Shown one piece after another: positions 17,994-26,987 of a stretch of DNA of 64,000 nucleotides. Both the position numbers and the translations under genes were made by a program. Every line of letters starts with the position of its first letter. Positions within the stretch are counted from its first letter, which is position 1. The DNA lies in the NCBI GenBank assembly GCA_913061095.1, contig CAJXVM010000010.1, positions 1 through 64,000 on the forward strand, in the 5' to 3' direction. The DNA is from an uncultured Ignavibacteria bacterium (lineage in GTDB: Bacteria > Bacteroidota > Ignavibacteria > SZUA-365). The notes below the pieces were generated by a model. It was not told where the DNA came from. It ran no database searches and saw nothing but the letters and a program-made list of their open reading frames with translations.

Positions 17994-18037
17994 ATCCGTG
18001 TCATCGGCATCCGTGTCATCGGCATCCGTGTCAGCGG
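17994..18037. repeat. Three tandem copies of a 15-bp unit
   Basis: The unit ATCCGTGTCATCGGC occurs at 17994-18008 and 18009-18023, and a third, slightly diverged copy starts at 18024. It lies right after the carboxyltransferase stop and runs into the 3' end of the opposing esterase gene. It looks like a slippage-type microrepeat in a convergent intergenic region. Confidence 0.85.
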
Positions 18038-19470
18038 ATGCGCAGAAGGGCGGAGACGGCTCCGAAACTGCTGATGACGGAAATGAAATACGTCCCTGCA
18101 GGAATCCCTGAGAGGTTCAGCCGGACGCGCTGCTCACCGGCATCCATCCGCGAGTGAAGGAGTTGCCGGATCGTGCGTCCGGTCATGTCATGGAGCCTGA
18201 TGTGCGCAGGGCTGTTGCGGGCGAGGGTGAATGTCAGGATGGTATGCCCGTCGGCGGGATTCGGCGCCATGCCGCGGATATCGATTCCCTCTTCAGGGCG
18301 GGGCGGAGGAGAGGTCACATCCACCAGGTCCCCGAAAAAGTACTCCAGCATGTTGTCGATGCGGGCGCGCCAGCTTCCCCAGCTGTGACCCTCATGGACT
18401 TCCTTGTACCGATACGTGTATCCGCGGGACTGCAGAATGGGAATGAAGCTGCGGACGAGAGGGATGAGGATGGGAATGTCATACGTCCCGAGATCCAGAT
18501 AGATGCGTCGAAGCGGCAGTTGCGCGCCGTCGCGGAAGCCCATGAAAATATCCCCGATGATATTACTCGACTGCGCGCCGGCATTTCCGAATACATCGGG
18601 GTATGTCATGGCGAGGTACAGCGCGATGTTTCCGCCGTTGGAGGATCCGATCACGGCGCGGGATGCCGGGTTCTGCAGCGTTCGGTAGCTTCTATCAATG
18701 GCGGGGATCACTGTCCGGGCAATGAAACGCGCGTAATCATCGATGCTGCTTCCGGCATATTCTGCCGTGCGGTTCACCGGCGGCACGAACACGGCGATCA
18801 ACGGCGGAATGCGACCGTCATGGATGAGATTGTCCATCACGTCGGTGGCGCGGGCGAGTGTAATGTAGTCGAGCCCGTCATGAAACAGCACCAGCGGACA
18901 GCCGGAGCTTGACTGATCATACCCGGGAGGGAGATAGATTCGTACCGGACGGCTGTTCCCGAGAGCGGAGCTGCTGAACGTCGTATCGACGAGCCTGCCG
19001 TGCGGGATGGCATTTTGCGGTATGATTTCCGTCGGCGGCTCGTAGGCAGGCATGCGCAGTTCGGAATTCGGTCCGAAACCGCCGGAAACCGTGTACGGGT
19101 TGCGGGGATCGAGTATCCACTGTTTGTCGACCACCAGTTTGTAATCCAGCCGCGCATCGGATTCGTAGCGCTCCATACGGTACCACAGATCCGTCGTGGA
19201 GAGACGCTTCAGGGGGGAATTTTCTTCGTTCCAGCCATTGGCATCACCGGCGACAGAGACTTCATTCGCGCTTCCGTGATACAGCAGATACACCGTCGTG
19301 TCGTTTTCGAAATGCGGGAAGTCGCCGACGAGCGTCAGGAAACTGTCGACCATGAACTGCCGCCGAGACTCGGGGGCGCTGTTGATCCTGGCCTCCAGGG
19401 TGGTAAAATCCTGCGCGACGACACTGCCGGATGAGAGAAGCAGTATAAAGCAGAGGAGGATTGATTTCAT
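18031..19470 (-). CDS. Secreted esterase-family protein with T9SS sorting domain
   Basis: The 479-residue protein has three parts. The ATG at 19470 directly precedes a signal peptide (MKSILLCFILLLSSG). Residues about 55-130 resemble a CBM48/early-set glycogen-binding-like domain (VYLLYHGSANEVSVAGDANGW and YKLVVD). Residues about 165-385 are an alpha/beta-hydrolase of the enterochelin-esterase/Esterase-D type, with nucleophile Ser in IGSSNGG and a likely catalytic His in EGHSWGSWR. The C-terminal about 85 residues (GMAPNPADGHTILTFTL to AGTYFISVIS) are a T9SS type A sorting domain. It probably hydrolyses an ester such as acyl-polysaccharide or siderophore esters outside the cell. Confidence 0.85.
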   Translation of the reverse strand: MKSILLCFILLLSSGSVVAQDFTTLEARINSAPESRRQFMVDSFLTLVGDFPHFENDTTVYLLYHGSANEVSVAGDANGWNEENSPLKRLSTTDLWYRMERYESDARLDYKLVVDKQWILDPRNPYTVSGGFGPNSELRMPAYEPPTEIIPQNAIPHGRLVDTTFSSSALGNSRPVRIYLPPGYDQSSSGCPLVLFHDGLDYITLARATDVMDNLIHDGRIPPLIAVFVPPVNRTAEYAGSSIDDYARFIARTVIPAIDRSYRTLQNPASRAVIGSSNGGNIALYLAMTYPDVFGNAGAQSSNIIGDIFMGFRDGAQLPLRRIYLDLGTYDIPILIPLVRSFIPILQSRGYTYRYKEVHEGHSWGSWRARIDNMLEYFFGDLVDVTSPPPRPEEGIDIRGMAPNPADGHTILTFTLARNSPAHIRLHDMTGRTIRQLLHSRMDAGEQRVRLNLSGIPAGTYFISVISSFGAVSALLRIR

Positions 19471-19542
19471 TGCTGTCGTTGCTTCGGTATCGATCATCCC
19501 CAAATATGAACGGTCGCAACAAGATTTCAAAGGCAGTCAGAT

Positions 19543-19571
19543 TTGACTTTGATGAAGAAAATCGATATCGT
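19543..19571 (+). promoter_or_regulatory. Candidate promoter of the MarR gene
   Basis: TTGACT (19543-19548), 17 bp and TATCGT (19566-19571) form a moderate sigma-70 type promoter 30 bases upstream of the MarR start. Confidence 0.4.
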
Positions 19572-19580
19572 TTAATTAAA

Positions 19581-19599
19581 ATATTTGAATTTAAAATAT
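19581..19599 (+). promoter_or_regulatory. Candidate MarR operator
   Basis: ATATTT (19581-19586), seven bases, then AAATAT (19594-19599) is an inverted repeat inside a very AT-rich leader directly before the MarR ATG. MarR proteins usually bind such imperfect AT-rich palindromes in their own promoter. Confidence 0.35.
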
Positions 19600-19600
19600 A

Positions 19601-20056
19601 ATGGCGAAATCAACACGCGAATACGGTGAAAAGGCCCAGCGGGCGCTGGGAATGTGGGTCAAGCTTGCCAGGGCGTATGCAACCTTCAATAAGACGACGG
19701 TAAAGGATATCCGTCGCTATGGATTGACACAGCCGCAGTTCGGAGTTCTCGAATGCATCGGCCATCTCGGTCCGATGTCCATCGGTGAGCTCTCAAGAAA
19801 AATGCTGGTCAGTGGCGGAAACATGACCTGCGTCGTCGACAATCTGGAGAAGGAAGGCCTCGTCCTGCGGCGGCACTCAGACGAGGATCGCCGTTCCGTG
19901 ATCGTGGTGCTGACGAAAAAGGGAAGCGACCTGTTCGAGACGATTTTCCCGCAGCATGCGGAGTTCATCACGCAGACCGCTGCTGTTCTCACCGTTGATG
20001 AACAGGAGGAACTGGCGCGCCTTCTGAAGAAACTGGGATCCGCAATCGAACGCTAG
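19601..20056 (+). CDS. MarR-family transcriptional regulator
   Basis: The 151-residue protein is a winged-helix dimeric regulator. The core is plain: LTQPQFGVLECIGHLGPMSIGELSRKMLVSGGNMTCVVDNLEKEGLVLR contains the helix-turn-helix recognition region (about residues 47-95), followed by the wing RRHSDEDRRSVIVVLTKKG and a C-terminal dimerisation helix. MarR regulators usually respond to small phenolic or acidic ligands and repress adjacent genes. The next gene downstream is lutA, 47 bases away on the same strand, so control of the lactate-utilisation genes is plausible but not shown. Confidence 0.92.
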   Translation: MAKSTREYGEKAQRALGMWVKLARAYATFNKTTVKDIRRYGLTQPQFGVLECIGHLGPMSIGELSRKMLVSGGNMTCVVDNLEKEGLVLRRHSDEDRRSVIVVLTKKGSDLFETIFPQHAEFITQTAAVLTVDEQEELARLLKKLGSAIER

Positions 20057-20103
20057 GGAGCGTACGCTTCGGCATTTCTCTTTTTTGTGCTACCTTGGCA
20101 GGG

Positions 20104-20859
20104 ATGTCCCATACCTTCGTGAGGATCGTGCACGTCTCGCTTTTCATTCCCTGTCTTACCGATCAGTTGTTCCCTGAAACGGGGATGAATATGGTCCGGG
20201 TGCTCGAGCGCGTCGGCGTCCGGGTCACCTACGACCGCCGCCAGACCTGCTGCGGTCAGCCGGCATTCAACACGGGATATCACGATGAGAGCCGTCGGTT
20301 GGCCATGCACTTCCTCGACATCTTCGACGGGGATGGCGCCGAATACATCGTTGCGCCATCGGGTTCCTGCGCGACGATGGTGACGGTGTTCTACGGAGAT
20401 CTGCTCTCCCTGCCCCCGGAATACCGGGAGAAAGCCGGGCGCGTGCGTGAGCGCGTGCGCGAATTTACATCCTTTCTCGTCGATGTCATGCACGTGGAAG
20501 ATGTCGGCGCAGCGTTTTCTTCCCGCGTGACCGTGCACGATTCCTGTCACGCGCTGCGGGAACTGCACATCAAGCAGCAGCCGCGCACACTGCTCCGCGC
20601 CGTGCGGGGATTGCAGCTCGTGGAGATGGATGAAGCGGAACGCTGCTGCGGTTTCGGCGGCACCTTTTCGGTCAAGCATGCCGACATATCCACCGCGATG
20701 CTCGAGGAGAAAGTCGCCTCGATCGAACGCAGCGGCGCCGCGGTGGTGACGGGTGTGGACTCGAGCTGCCTGATGCAGATCGACGGCATGCTGCGCCGCC
20801 GGGGACTGCCTGTTCGTACCATGCATATTGCGGATATTCTCGCCTCGGAGGCCGCATGA
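20104..20859 (+). CDS. lutA: Lactate utilisation protein A (Fe-S oxidoreductase subunit)
   Basis: The 251-residue protein contains two cysteine-rich CCG domains (TCCGQPAFNTGY and RCCGFGGTFSVK), which in LutA/GlcF-type proteins bind an iron-sulfur cluster or transfer electrons. Together with LutB and LutC it oxidises L-lactate to pyruvate in the cytoplasm. The start is uncertain: ATG 20104 is used, but GTG 20128 with GAGG just before it would begin VHVSLFIPCLTD, closer to the usual LutA N-terminus. Its TGA overlaps the lutB ATG by four bases. Confidence 0.92.
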   Translation: MSHTFVRIVHVSLFIPCLTDQLFPETGMNMVRVLERVGVRVTYDRRQTCCGQPAFNTGYHDESRRLAMHFLDIFDGDGAEYIVAPSGSCATMVTVFYGDLLSLPPEYREKAGRVRERVREFTSFLVDVMHVEDVGAAFSSRVTVHDSCHALRELHIKQQPRTLLRAVRGLQLVEMDEAERCCGFGGTFSVKHADISTAMLEEKVASIERSGAAVVTGVDSSCLMQIDGMLRRRGLPVRTMHIADILASEAA

Positions 20860-22268
20860 GCACGCCCACTCCCATCGTACCGGAACATTTCAAGCAGCTC
20901 GTCGGCGAACGCATCCATGACGATGCGCTGCGCGGCAACATCCGCCGTGCCACCCGCACGTCTCTGGAAAAACGCCTCGCGGTGATTTCCGACTATGACG
21001 ACTGGGAGGAACTGCGATCGCTCGGCTACGACATCAAAAGACACGTCATTGATCATCTTCCGTACTATCTCAAGAAGTTCGAGCATGCAGCGGCGGCCGC
21101 AGGTGCCGTTGTGCATTTCGCCACAGATGCCGCGGAGGCGAGGGAAATCGTTCACGGACTGGCGGTGCAGCGCGGCGGTCCGGTCATCGTCAAGAGCAAG
21201 TCGATGACTACCGAGGAGATCGGACTGACGCATGCACTCGAGGATGCCGGGATCAGAACGGTGGAAACCGATCTCGGGGAGTACATCGTGCAGCTCGCCA
21301 AGGAGCCGCCGTCGCATATCACAGCGCCGGCGCTGCACAAGTCGCGTGGCGAGATCGGCCGCCTCTTTGCCGATACACTCGGCATCGAGTACACCGATGA
21401 CCCGGAAGAACTGACAGCGATCGCGCGCCGGCTGCTTCGCGAGGATTTCCTCGCCGCCGATGTCGGTATTTCCGGAGTAAACTTCGCAATCGCGGAGAGC
21501 GGCACGCTCTGCATCGTCGAAAATGAGGGAAACGTGCGCCTGAGCACGGGACTGCCGAAGACGCATATCGCCGTTATGGGAATGGAGAAGCTGCTGCCGG
21601 ATATGGAAAGTCTCGGACTGTTTCTCAATCTGCTCGGCCGCAGCGCCACCGGCCAGCGTCTGACCTGTTACACATCGTTGATTACCGGTCCGCGTCGACC
21701 GCATGAGCGGGATGGTCCGGACGAGGTGCATATCGTCATTCTCGACAACGGGCGCAGCCGCATGATGCGTGATCCGCATCTGCGTGAGGCGCTGTTCTGC
21801 ATTCGCTGCGGCGCGTGCATGAACGTCTGTCCGGTGTATCAGAGCATCGGCGGACACGGGTACGGCAGCGTGTACTCGGGCCCGATCGGCAGTATCATCA
21901 CGCCGGTGTTTTACGGCGAGAAACGCTCCCGCGCGCTGCCCTTCGCATCGTCACTCTGCGGTGCCTGCGCAGAAATTTGTCCGGTGAAAATCGACATCCA
22001 TCATCATCTGCTCTGGTGGCGGAAAAGCATGGTCGGCAGCGGGGATGCGCCGCGATCAGAACGTCTCATGATGCGGATCTTCCTCGCGGTCTCCCGGCGT
22101 CCGGCGCTGTTTGATCTTGCCGGACGCATTGCGCGCCTGTTCACACCACTGTTCCGTGACGGCGACGGCGGAATCAGCGTGCCGGTCTGGCGCGGCAGCC
22201 GGAGCTTTCCGGCGCCACCGAAAAAGTCGTTCAAGCAGCTCTGGAGGCACCATGAACAGCGCTCGTGA
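20856..22268 (+). CDS. lutB: Lactate utilisation protein B (ferredoxin-type LUD protein)
   Basis: The 470-residue protein has an N-terminal LUD domain (AGAVVHFATDAAEAREIV, KSKSMTTEEIGLTHALE, VGISGVNFAIAESGTL) followed by two 4Fe-4S motifs near residues 314-380 (CIRCGACMNVCPVY and CGACAEICPVKID) and a C-terminal DUF3390-like tail. It is the electron-transferring core of the LutABC lactate oxidation complex. It starts with an ATGA overlap with lutA, and its end overlaps lutC by 17 bases. The three genes form one translationally coupled unit. Confidence 0.95.
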   Translation: MSTPTPIVPEHFKQLVGERIHDDALRGNIRRATRTSLEKRLAVISDYDDWEELRSLGYDIKRHVIDHLPYYLKKFEHAAAAAGAVVHFATDAAEAREIVHGLAVQRGGPVIVKSKSMTTEEIGLTHALEDAGIRTVETDLGEYIVQLAKEPPSHITAPALHKSRGEIGRLFADTLGIEYTDDPEELTAIARRLLREDFLAADVGISGVNFAIAESGTLCIVENEGNVRLSTGLPKTHIAVMGMEKLLPDMESLGLFLNLLGRSATGQRLTCYTSLITGPRRPHERDGPDEVHIVILDNGRSRMMRDPHLREALFCIRCGACMNVCPVYQSIGGHGYGSVYSGPIGSIITPVFYGEKRSRALPFASSLCGACAEICPVKIDIHHHLLWWRKSMVGSGDAPRSERLMMRIFLAVSRRPALFDLAGRIARLFTPLFRDGDGGISVPVWRGSRSFPAPPKKSFKQLWRHHEQRS

Positions 22269-22998
22269 ACGGATCATTGCCGCTCTGGAACAGCAGGCGA
22301 AATCAGAAGTGGTCGCCGCGGAGGTGCAGCAGCTGCGCAACAGACTGCAGCGTGCCGACGCGCATGCGCAGGGCGGCAGCAGCGCGGGTGAAGAAATCGT
22401 CGCGCGTTTCCGTGCTCGCGCACAGACTGCGGGTGCGGTCGTGATGCAGGCGCATACGCCCGCGGATGTACCCGGGCTGCTCGACGAATACCTGCGTGCC
22501 GCCACCAGTGTGATTCTGGGTGAAGACGCCCTCGTTCGCGCATCCGGACTGGGTGAAACGCTGCGCGGCCGCGGTGACGCCTGCCAGGTACGCAGTGTGA
22601 CGGATGCGGATCTTCAGAGGGAAACGGATGACTGGAAGCACCGGTACGCCTCCGCGGATCTCGGCATCACGGGCGCCGTGGGGGGAATCGCGGAGTCTGG
22701 CGCGGTCGTGATCACGTCTTCGGAATATGAAAGCCGCTCCGTATCTTTGCTCCCGCATACGCACGTTGTGCTGCTCCGCGCGAGTGACATCGTTCCGTCG
22801 CTTCCGGCCGCGGCGACATTGCTGCGCAGCCTGATCATGGAGCGCGGAGCCAGTGCCGTAACGCTGATTGACGGTCCGAGCAAGACCGCGGATATCGAGA
22901 AAGTTCTTGTCACGGGCGTCCATGGTCCGCGCACGTTCGTGATCGTACTCATCACGGATGCGCGGGATGACGCATCCACCGGGACCCGGCCACTGTAA
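22252..22998 (+). CDS. lutC: Lactate utilisation protein C (LUD domain)
   Basis: The 248-residue protein belongs to the LutC/YkgG family. The ATG at 22252 is chosen over upstream in-frame codons because CTGGAGG precedes it. Family features are ADLGITGAVGGIAESGAVVI (about residues 138-157), SLLPHTHVVLLRASDIV and GPSKTADIEKVLVTGVHGP near the C-terminus. It completes the lutABC set needed for growth on lactate or for L-lactate oxidation. Confidence 0.93.
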   Translation: MNSARERIIAALEQQAKSEVVAAEVQQLRNRLQRADAHAQGGSSAGEEIVARFRARAQTAGAVVMQAHTPADVPGLLDEYLRAATSVILGEDALVRASGLGETLRGRGDACQVRSVTDADLQRETDDWKHRYASADLGITGAVGGIAESGAVVITSSEYESRSVSLLPHTHVVLLRASDIVPSLPAAATLLRSLIMERGASAVTLIDGPSKTADIEKVLVTGVHGPRTFVIVLITDARDDASTGTRPL

Positions 22999-23019
22999 TC
23001 CAAGCATAAAGAGGATGAC

Positions 23020-23553
23020 ATGAGTGAACTCGTCACCAAACTTCTTCCGGAGATCGCGGAAATCAGGGATCATGATCTCCGCGCACGCGTTGCCGCCTGC
23101 TGGCAGGAGGCCATCGATTTTCGCGGCTGGACCGAAGATCTCCTCCGGTCGATTCCATTCACGCTCCTGGCGGACAACGTCTCAATTTCGTTCATTGATC
23201 ACGTCCGTGCGGTCTGCCGCATGTGTATCGCCTGCGACGACGTGCTGATCGAGGTGCACGGTGAACGCCGTACTGTCGTCAACCGCGATTATCTGGTCGC
23301 CGGCGCGCTGCTGGCGGACGTCGGCAAGCTGCTGGAGTACGAGATCGTCGACGGCAAACCGGTGAAATCCGATTACGGAAAGCATATTCGTCATCCTTTC
23401 AGTGGCGTCGGACTGGCCTTCAAGCACGGACTTCCTTCGGAAGTCATGCACATCATCGCCACGCATTCGAAGGAAGGTGCCGGTGAAAAGCGCCTCCCGG
23501 AGAGTATCATTTTCCATCACGCCGATTTCATAGATTTCGAACTCGTCAAGTAA
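23020..23553 (+). CDS. HD-domain-like protein with altered HD motif
   Basis: The 177-residue protein has the HD-superfamily layout: first histidine His61 in FIDHVRAVCR, then the segment that normally reads HD-G/K, here LLADVGKLLE with Ala99 in place of the metal-binding His and Asp100 retained, then HPFSGVGLA, IIATHSKEG and IIFHHADFIDFE as further histidine/aspartate clusters. Most HD proteins are phosphohydrolases; loss of the motif His argues for altered metal use or a non-catalytic role. GAGG precedes the start. The next two genes encode an aconitase-like hydro-lyase and an MmgE/PrpD protein, so it may serve that pathway. Confidence 0.75.
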   Translation: MSELVTKLLPEIAEIRDHDLRARVAACWQEAIDFRGWTEDLLRSIPFTLLADNVSISFIDHVRAVCRMCIACDDVLIEVHGERRTVVNRDYLVAGALLADVGKLLEYEIVDGKPVKSDYGKHIRHPFSGVGLAFKHGLPSEVMHIIATHSKEGAGEKRLPESIIFHHADFIDFELVK

Positions 23554-23592
23554 TCCTCTGCGAACCGCGCAACAGCACACGAGGAACAGATC

Positions 23593-25563
23593 ATGGAACA
23601 GAATCTCATCGAGAAAATCGCGCAGGCGTACGCTGTCGGACTCGAACAGGGACAGGCGGTGCGCAGCGGAGATTACATCTACATCCAGCCCGCGCACGTG
23701 ATGACGCATGACAACACGGGCGCGGTGATCCCGAAATTCCGCGGGATTGGCGCCACGCGCATTGCGAATCCACGCCAGGTCATCGCGGCGCTGGATCACA
23801 ACGTGCAGGACACCGGTGAAAAGAACATGGAGAAGTACGCGCGAATCGAAGCCTTTGCACATGAGATGGGCATCGATTTCTATCCCGCCGGGCGCGGCAT
23901 CGGTCATCAGATCATGTGCGAGGAAGGCTACGCCTGGCCGGGCAGCATGGTCGTCGCATCCGACAGTCACAGCAACATGTACGGGGGACTCGGCTGTCTC
24001 GGCACACCGGTCGTGCGCACGGACGCGGCGGCCATCTGGGCCACGGGGCGCACCTGGTGGAAAGTGCCGCCCGTCGCGCGCGTGGAGCTGCGCGGTGAAC
24101 TGATGAAAGGCGTCACCGGCAAGGATGTCATCATCACGCTCTGTGGCGTGTTCATTAATGACGAAGTGCTCAACCACGCCATCGAGTTTACCGGGGACGG
24201 CGTCGCACAGCTCGATGTGGACCAGCGTCTGACCATCGCAAACATGACAACCGAGTGGGGCGCGCTGGCGGGTGTGTTTCCTGTCGATATGGCGACCCTT
24301 GAATGGCTGCGTCAGCGCTCCGCGTATGTCGCCCGCCGCGGACTGGAAGGTGTTCCCTCCGATGCCGACGGCGGCGGCACCCATCCACGCATGAATCCGC
24401 GCCGCATCGACGCTCTCGAGGCCGATCCTCCCGCCGCGGACGCCGGCGCCTTTTATGCGAAGGAAATCACGCTCGATCTTTCGTCCGTTCGCCCACATGT
24501 GTCCGGTCCGAATCATGTGAAAGTCATCACGTCCGTCGCCGAGATGCAGGAGCGGAAGCTTCCCATTCAGAAGGCCTATCTCGTGTCATGTGTCAACAGC
24601 CGCGTCGACGATCTCGCCGAAGCGGCAGCGGTGCTGCGCGAAAAACGCGTGGCCGATGGCGTGCAGCTGTACGTTGCGGCGGCATCCAGCGAGGTGCAGG
24701 GTGAAAGCGAGAAGCGCGGCGACTGGCAGGCGCTGCTCGATGCCGGAGCAATTCCGCTGCCCCCGGGCTGCGGACCGTGCATCGGACTCGGCGCCGGACT
24801 GCTGGAGGACGGGGAAGTAGGGATTTCGGCGACCAACCGGAATTTCAAGGGCCGCATGGGTTCACCGAATGCGGAGGCCTATCTCGCATCTCCCGCGGTT
24901 GTCGCGGCGTCTGCGGCTGCGGGATACATCACCATGACGGCCGATTATCCTGCTGCAGCAGCGGACGCCTCAATCAGAGAGCGGAGACGCGAAGTGCAGG
25001 AAGAAACGGCCACGGTGGTGATCGATGGTTTCCCGCCTGAAATCGAAGGTGAGCTGCTGTTCTGTCCGCAGGACAACCTCAACACCGACGGTATCTTCCC
25101 GGGCAAATACACCTACGTTGATGATTTCACTGCTGAGCAGCAGGCCGCCGTTGCAATGGAGAATTACGATCCGCGATTCCAGGAACTCGCGCATGAGGGC
25201 GACATCCTGGCGGGCGGATTCAACTTCGGCACCGGCAGTTCGCGCGAACAGGCGGCCACCGCACTCAAGCATCGCGGTATGCGTCTCGTCGTCGCTGGCT
25301 CGTTCAGTGAAACCTACAAACGGAATGCCATCAATAACGGTTTTCTCGTCGTGGAAGCGCCCGATCTGATCGCCGATCTCAAAGAACGCTTTGGTGACGC
25401 CGCAGCGACTGTCCGTACCGGACTGCCGGCAAAGATTGATTTCAGGCGCTCCGTTCTCACATGCGATGGGAAACACTATGATATCGATCCCGTCGGTCCC
25501 GCCGCACAGGAGCTCATCCTGACCGGCGGACTGGAATCCTGGGTTGCACGGTCGATTTCCTGA
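23593..25563 (+). CDS. Aconitase-superfamily hydro-lyase (homoaconitase/aconitase-like, fused domains)
   Basis: The 656-residue protein carries both the catalytic large domains and the C-terminal swivel domain in one chain. The 4Fe-4S ligands are visible as Cys333 (VSCVNSR), Cys393 and Cys396 (GCGPCIGLG). HDNTGAVIPKF, GIGHQIMCEEGYAWPGSMVV and DSHSNMYGGLGCLG build the active site, and the swivel contains GFNFGTGSSREQAATAL. The swivel region (YVDDFTAEQQAAVAMENYDP) looks closest to fungal homoaconitase. It isomerises a hydroxy-tricarboxylate; candidates are homocitrate, 2-methylcitrate or citrate. The neighbouring PrpD-like gene favours a methylcitrate-type substrate, but that is inference. Confidence 0.88.
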   Translation: MEQNLIEKIAQAYAVGLEQGQAVRSGDYIYIQPAHVMTHDNTGAVIPKFRGIGATRIANPRQVIAALDHNVQDTGEKNMEKYARIEAFAHEMGIDFYPAGRGIGHQIMCEEGYAWPGSMVVASDSHSNMYGGLGCLGTPVVRTDAAAIWATGRTWWKVPPVARVELRGELMKGVTGKDVIITLCGVFINDEVLNHAIEFTGDGVAQLDVDQRLTIANMTTEWGALAGVFPVDMATLEWLRQRSAYVARRGLEGVPSDADGGGTHPRMNPRRIDALEADPPAADAGAFYAKEITLDLSSVRPHVSGPNHVKVITSVAEMQERKLPIQKAYLVSCVNSRVDDLAEAAAVLREKRVADGVQLYVAAASSEVQGESEKRGDWQALLDAGAIPLPPGCGPCIGLGAGLLEDGEVGISATNRNFKGRMGSPNAEAYLASPAVVAASAAAGYITMTADYPAAAADASIRERRREVQEETATVVIDGFPPEIEGELLFCPQDNLNTDGIFPGKYTYVDDFTAEQQAAVAMENYDPRFQELAHEGDILAGGFNFGTGSSREQAATALKHRGMRLVVAGSFSETYKRNAINNGFLVVEAPDLIADLKERFGDAAATVRTGLPAKIDFRRSVLTCDGKHYDIDPVGPAAQELILTGGLESWVARSIS

Positions 25564-25610
25564 CCGCCCCGCGTTGTTCGAGTCTATCCATCAACAGAAG
25601 GGAAATATTC

Positions 25611-26978
25611 ATGGAACAGAGTATTTCAAGGCAGATCGCGAAATTCGCCATTGATCTGCGGTACGAAGATCTTCCAGAGGATGTCATTTTCGAGGTGAAA
25701 CGGTATCTGTACGATTCCGTCGGCTGCGCATATGGTGCGACGCACACAAAGGACGTCACCATCATTCACGACATCTGCCGAGAGATGGGCGGTGCGGAGG
25801 AATCGACGATCATCGGCTTCGGCGATAAGATGCCCGCCGTCAATGCAACGCTGGTGAACGCGCTGATGATCCGTGCGCTGGACTTCAACGACATCTACTG
25901 GAAAGAGGATCCATCACACCCGTCCGATCTGATTCCCGCGGCGCTGGCCGTCGGAGAGAAAGTCAATGCCTCAATGAAAAGCGTTATCACGGCGATCGTG
26001 CTGGCCTACGAATTCGAGCAGCGCCTCTGCGAATTCGCCGTCCCGGGTGTTCGTGAACGCAAGTGGCATCACGCCACGCTCACGCAATTCGTTTCCCCCA
26101 TTGTCGCCGGGAAGCTGCTCGGACTCGACGAGGACCAGATGGTGAACGCCATCGGCATCAACGGCAGCCATAATCACACTATTGGCTGTCCGACGGCCGG
26201 AAAGCTGACGATGATGAAAAACACCGTCGATCCCATGGCCGTACAGTCCGGTGTGTTCGCCGCACTGATGGCACAGCAGGGATACTCCGGCACAGAGGCG
26301 GTATTCGAGGGCAAGGAAGGATTCATGGATGTGTACGGACCCGACTGGGACCAGGAGAAGCTGCTCGGCGGCCTCGGCGATTCGTATCGCATCATGCAAT
26401 GCAGCATGAAGGCATTCCCGACCGAAGCGCTGACACACACCCATCTGAGCTGCGTGCTGAAGGTCGTCACCGAGAACGACATCGCATACGATCAGATCGA
26501 TGAGGTGACAGTCACGACGATTGCGCGCGCCTGTGACATCCTCTTTGATCCCCATAAATACCGTCCTGATTCGCGGGAAACCGCCGATCATTCGCTGCCG
26601 TACTGCATCGCCGCCTGTCTCGTGGATCACAGGATCACCACACAGTCGTTTTCCGACGAGAAACTCAAGGACCCCCGCATCTGGGAGGTGATCGACAGGA
26701 TCAAGGGCGAGGCGTCGGAAGAATTCGAACGCATGTTCCCCGAGAAGCAGCCATCGCGCGTGATCATTCGAACGAAGGACGGAAAGGAGTACGAGGAATA
26801 CCTTGAATATCCGAAGGGTGATCCGCGTGAGCCCATGACAATGGAAGATCTCGAAAACAAGTTCAATGCGCTCTCGACGAAAATTCTGACCGCGGACGCA
26901 CAGGCGGCGAAAAAGGATATGATTTTCGCAGCGGATCAGTATTCCGCGCGTGATTTCATGAAAAGTCTCATTATCTGA
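25611..26978 (+). CDS. MmgE/PrpD family protein
   Basis: The 455-residue protein belongs to the MmgE/PrpD family, whose characterised members include 2-methylcitrate dehydratase, cis-aconitate decarboxylase and iminodisuccinate epimerase. Family phrases are YLYDSVGCAYGA, RALDFNDIYWKEDPSHPSDLIPAALAVGE, INGSHNHTIGC, MKNTVDPMAVQSGVFAALMAQQGYSG and MKAFPTEALTHTH. GAAGGGAAA precedes the ATG. It lies 47 bases after the aconitase-like gene in the same orientation, and the pair may catalyse consecutive dehydration and hydration steps. prpB/prpC partners are absent from the window. Confidence 0.92.
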   Translation: MEQSISRQIAKFAIDLRYEDLPEDVIFEVKRYLYDSVGCAYGATHTKDVTIIHDICREMGGAEESTIIGFGDKMPAVNATLVNALMIRALDFNDIYWKEDPSHPSDLIPAALAVGEKVNASMKSVITAIVLAYEFEQRLCEFAVPGVRERKWHHATLTQFVSPIVAGKLLGLDEDQMVNAIGINGSHNHTIGCPTAGKLTMMKNTVDPMAVQSGVFAALMAQQGYSGTEAVFEGKEGFMDVYGPDWDQEKLLGGLGDSYRIMQCSMKAFPTEALTHTHLSCVLKVVTENDIAYDQIDEVTVTTIARACDILFDPHKYRPDSRETADHSLPYCIAACLVDHRITTQSFSDEKLKDPRIWEVIDRIKGEASEEFERMFPEKQPSRVIIRTKDGKEYEEYLEYPKGDPREPMTMEDLENKFNALSTKILTADAQAAKKDMIFAADQYSARDFMKSLII

Positions 26979-26987
26979 CAGGCTTCA

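Noticed and set aside
20547-21857. 436-codon antisense frame over lutA/lutB
   Set aside because: lutAB motifs (CCG, 4Fe-4S) lie on the other strand and the frame has no family resemblance.
23182-24516. 444-codon antisense frame over the HD and aconitase-like genes
   Set aside because: The sense strand encodes conserved HD and aconitase motifs. The antisense frame spans two genes and has Arg/His/Asp-rich composition typical of shadows.
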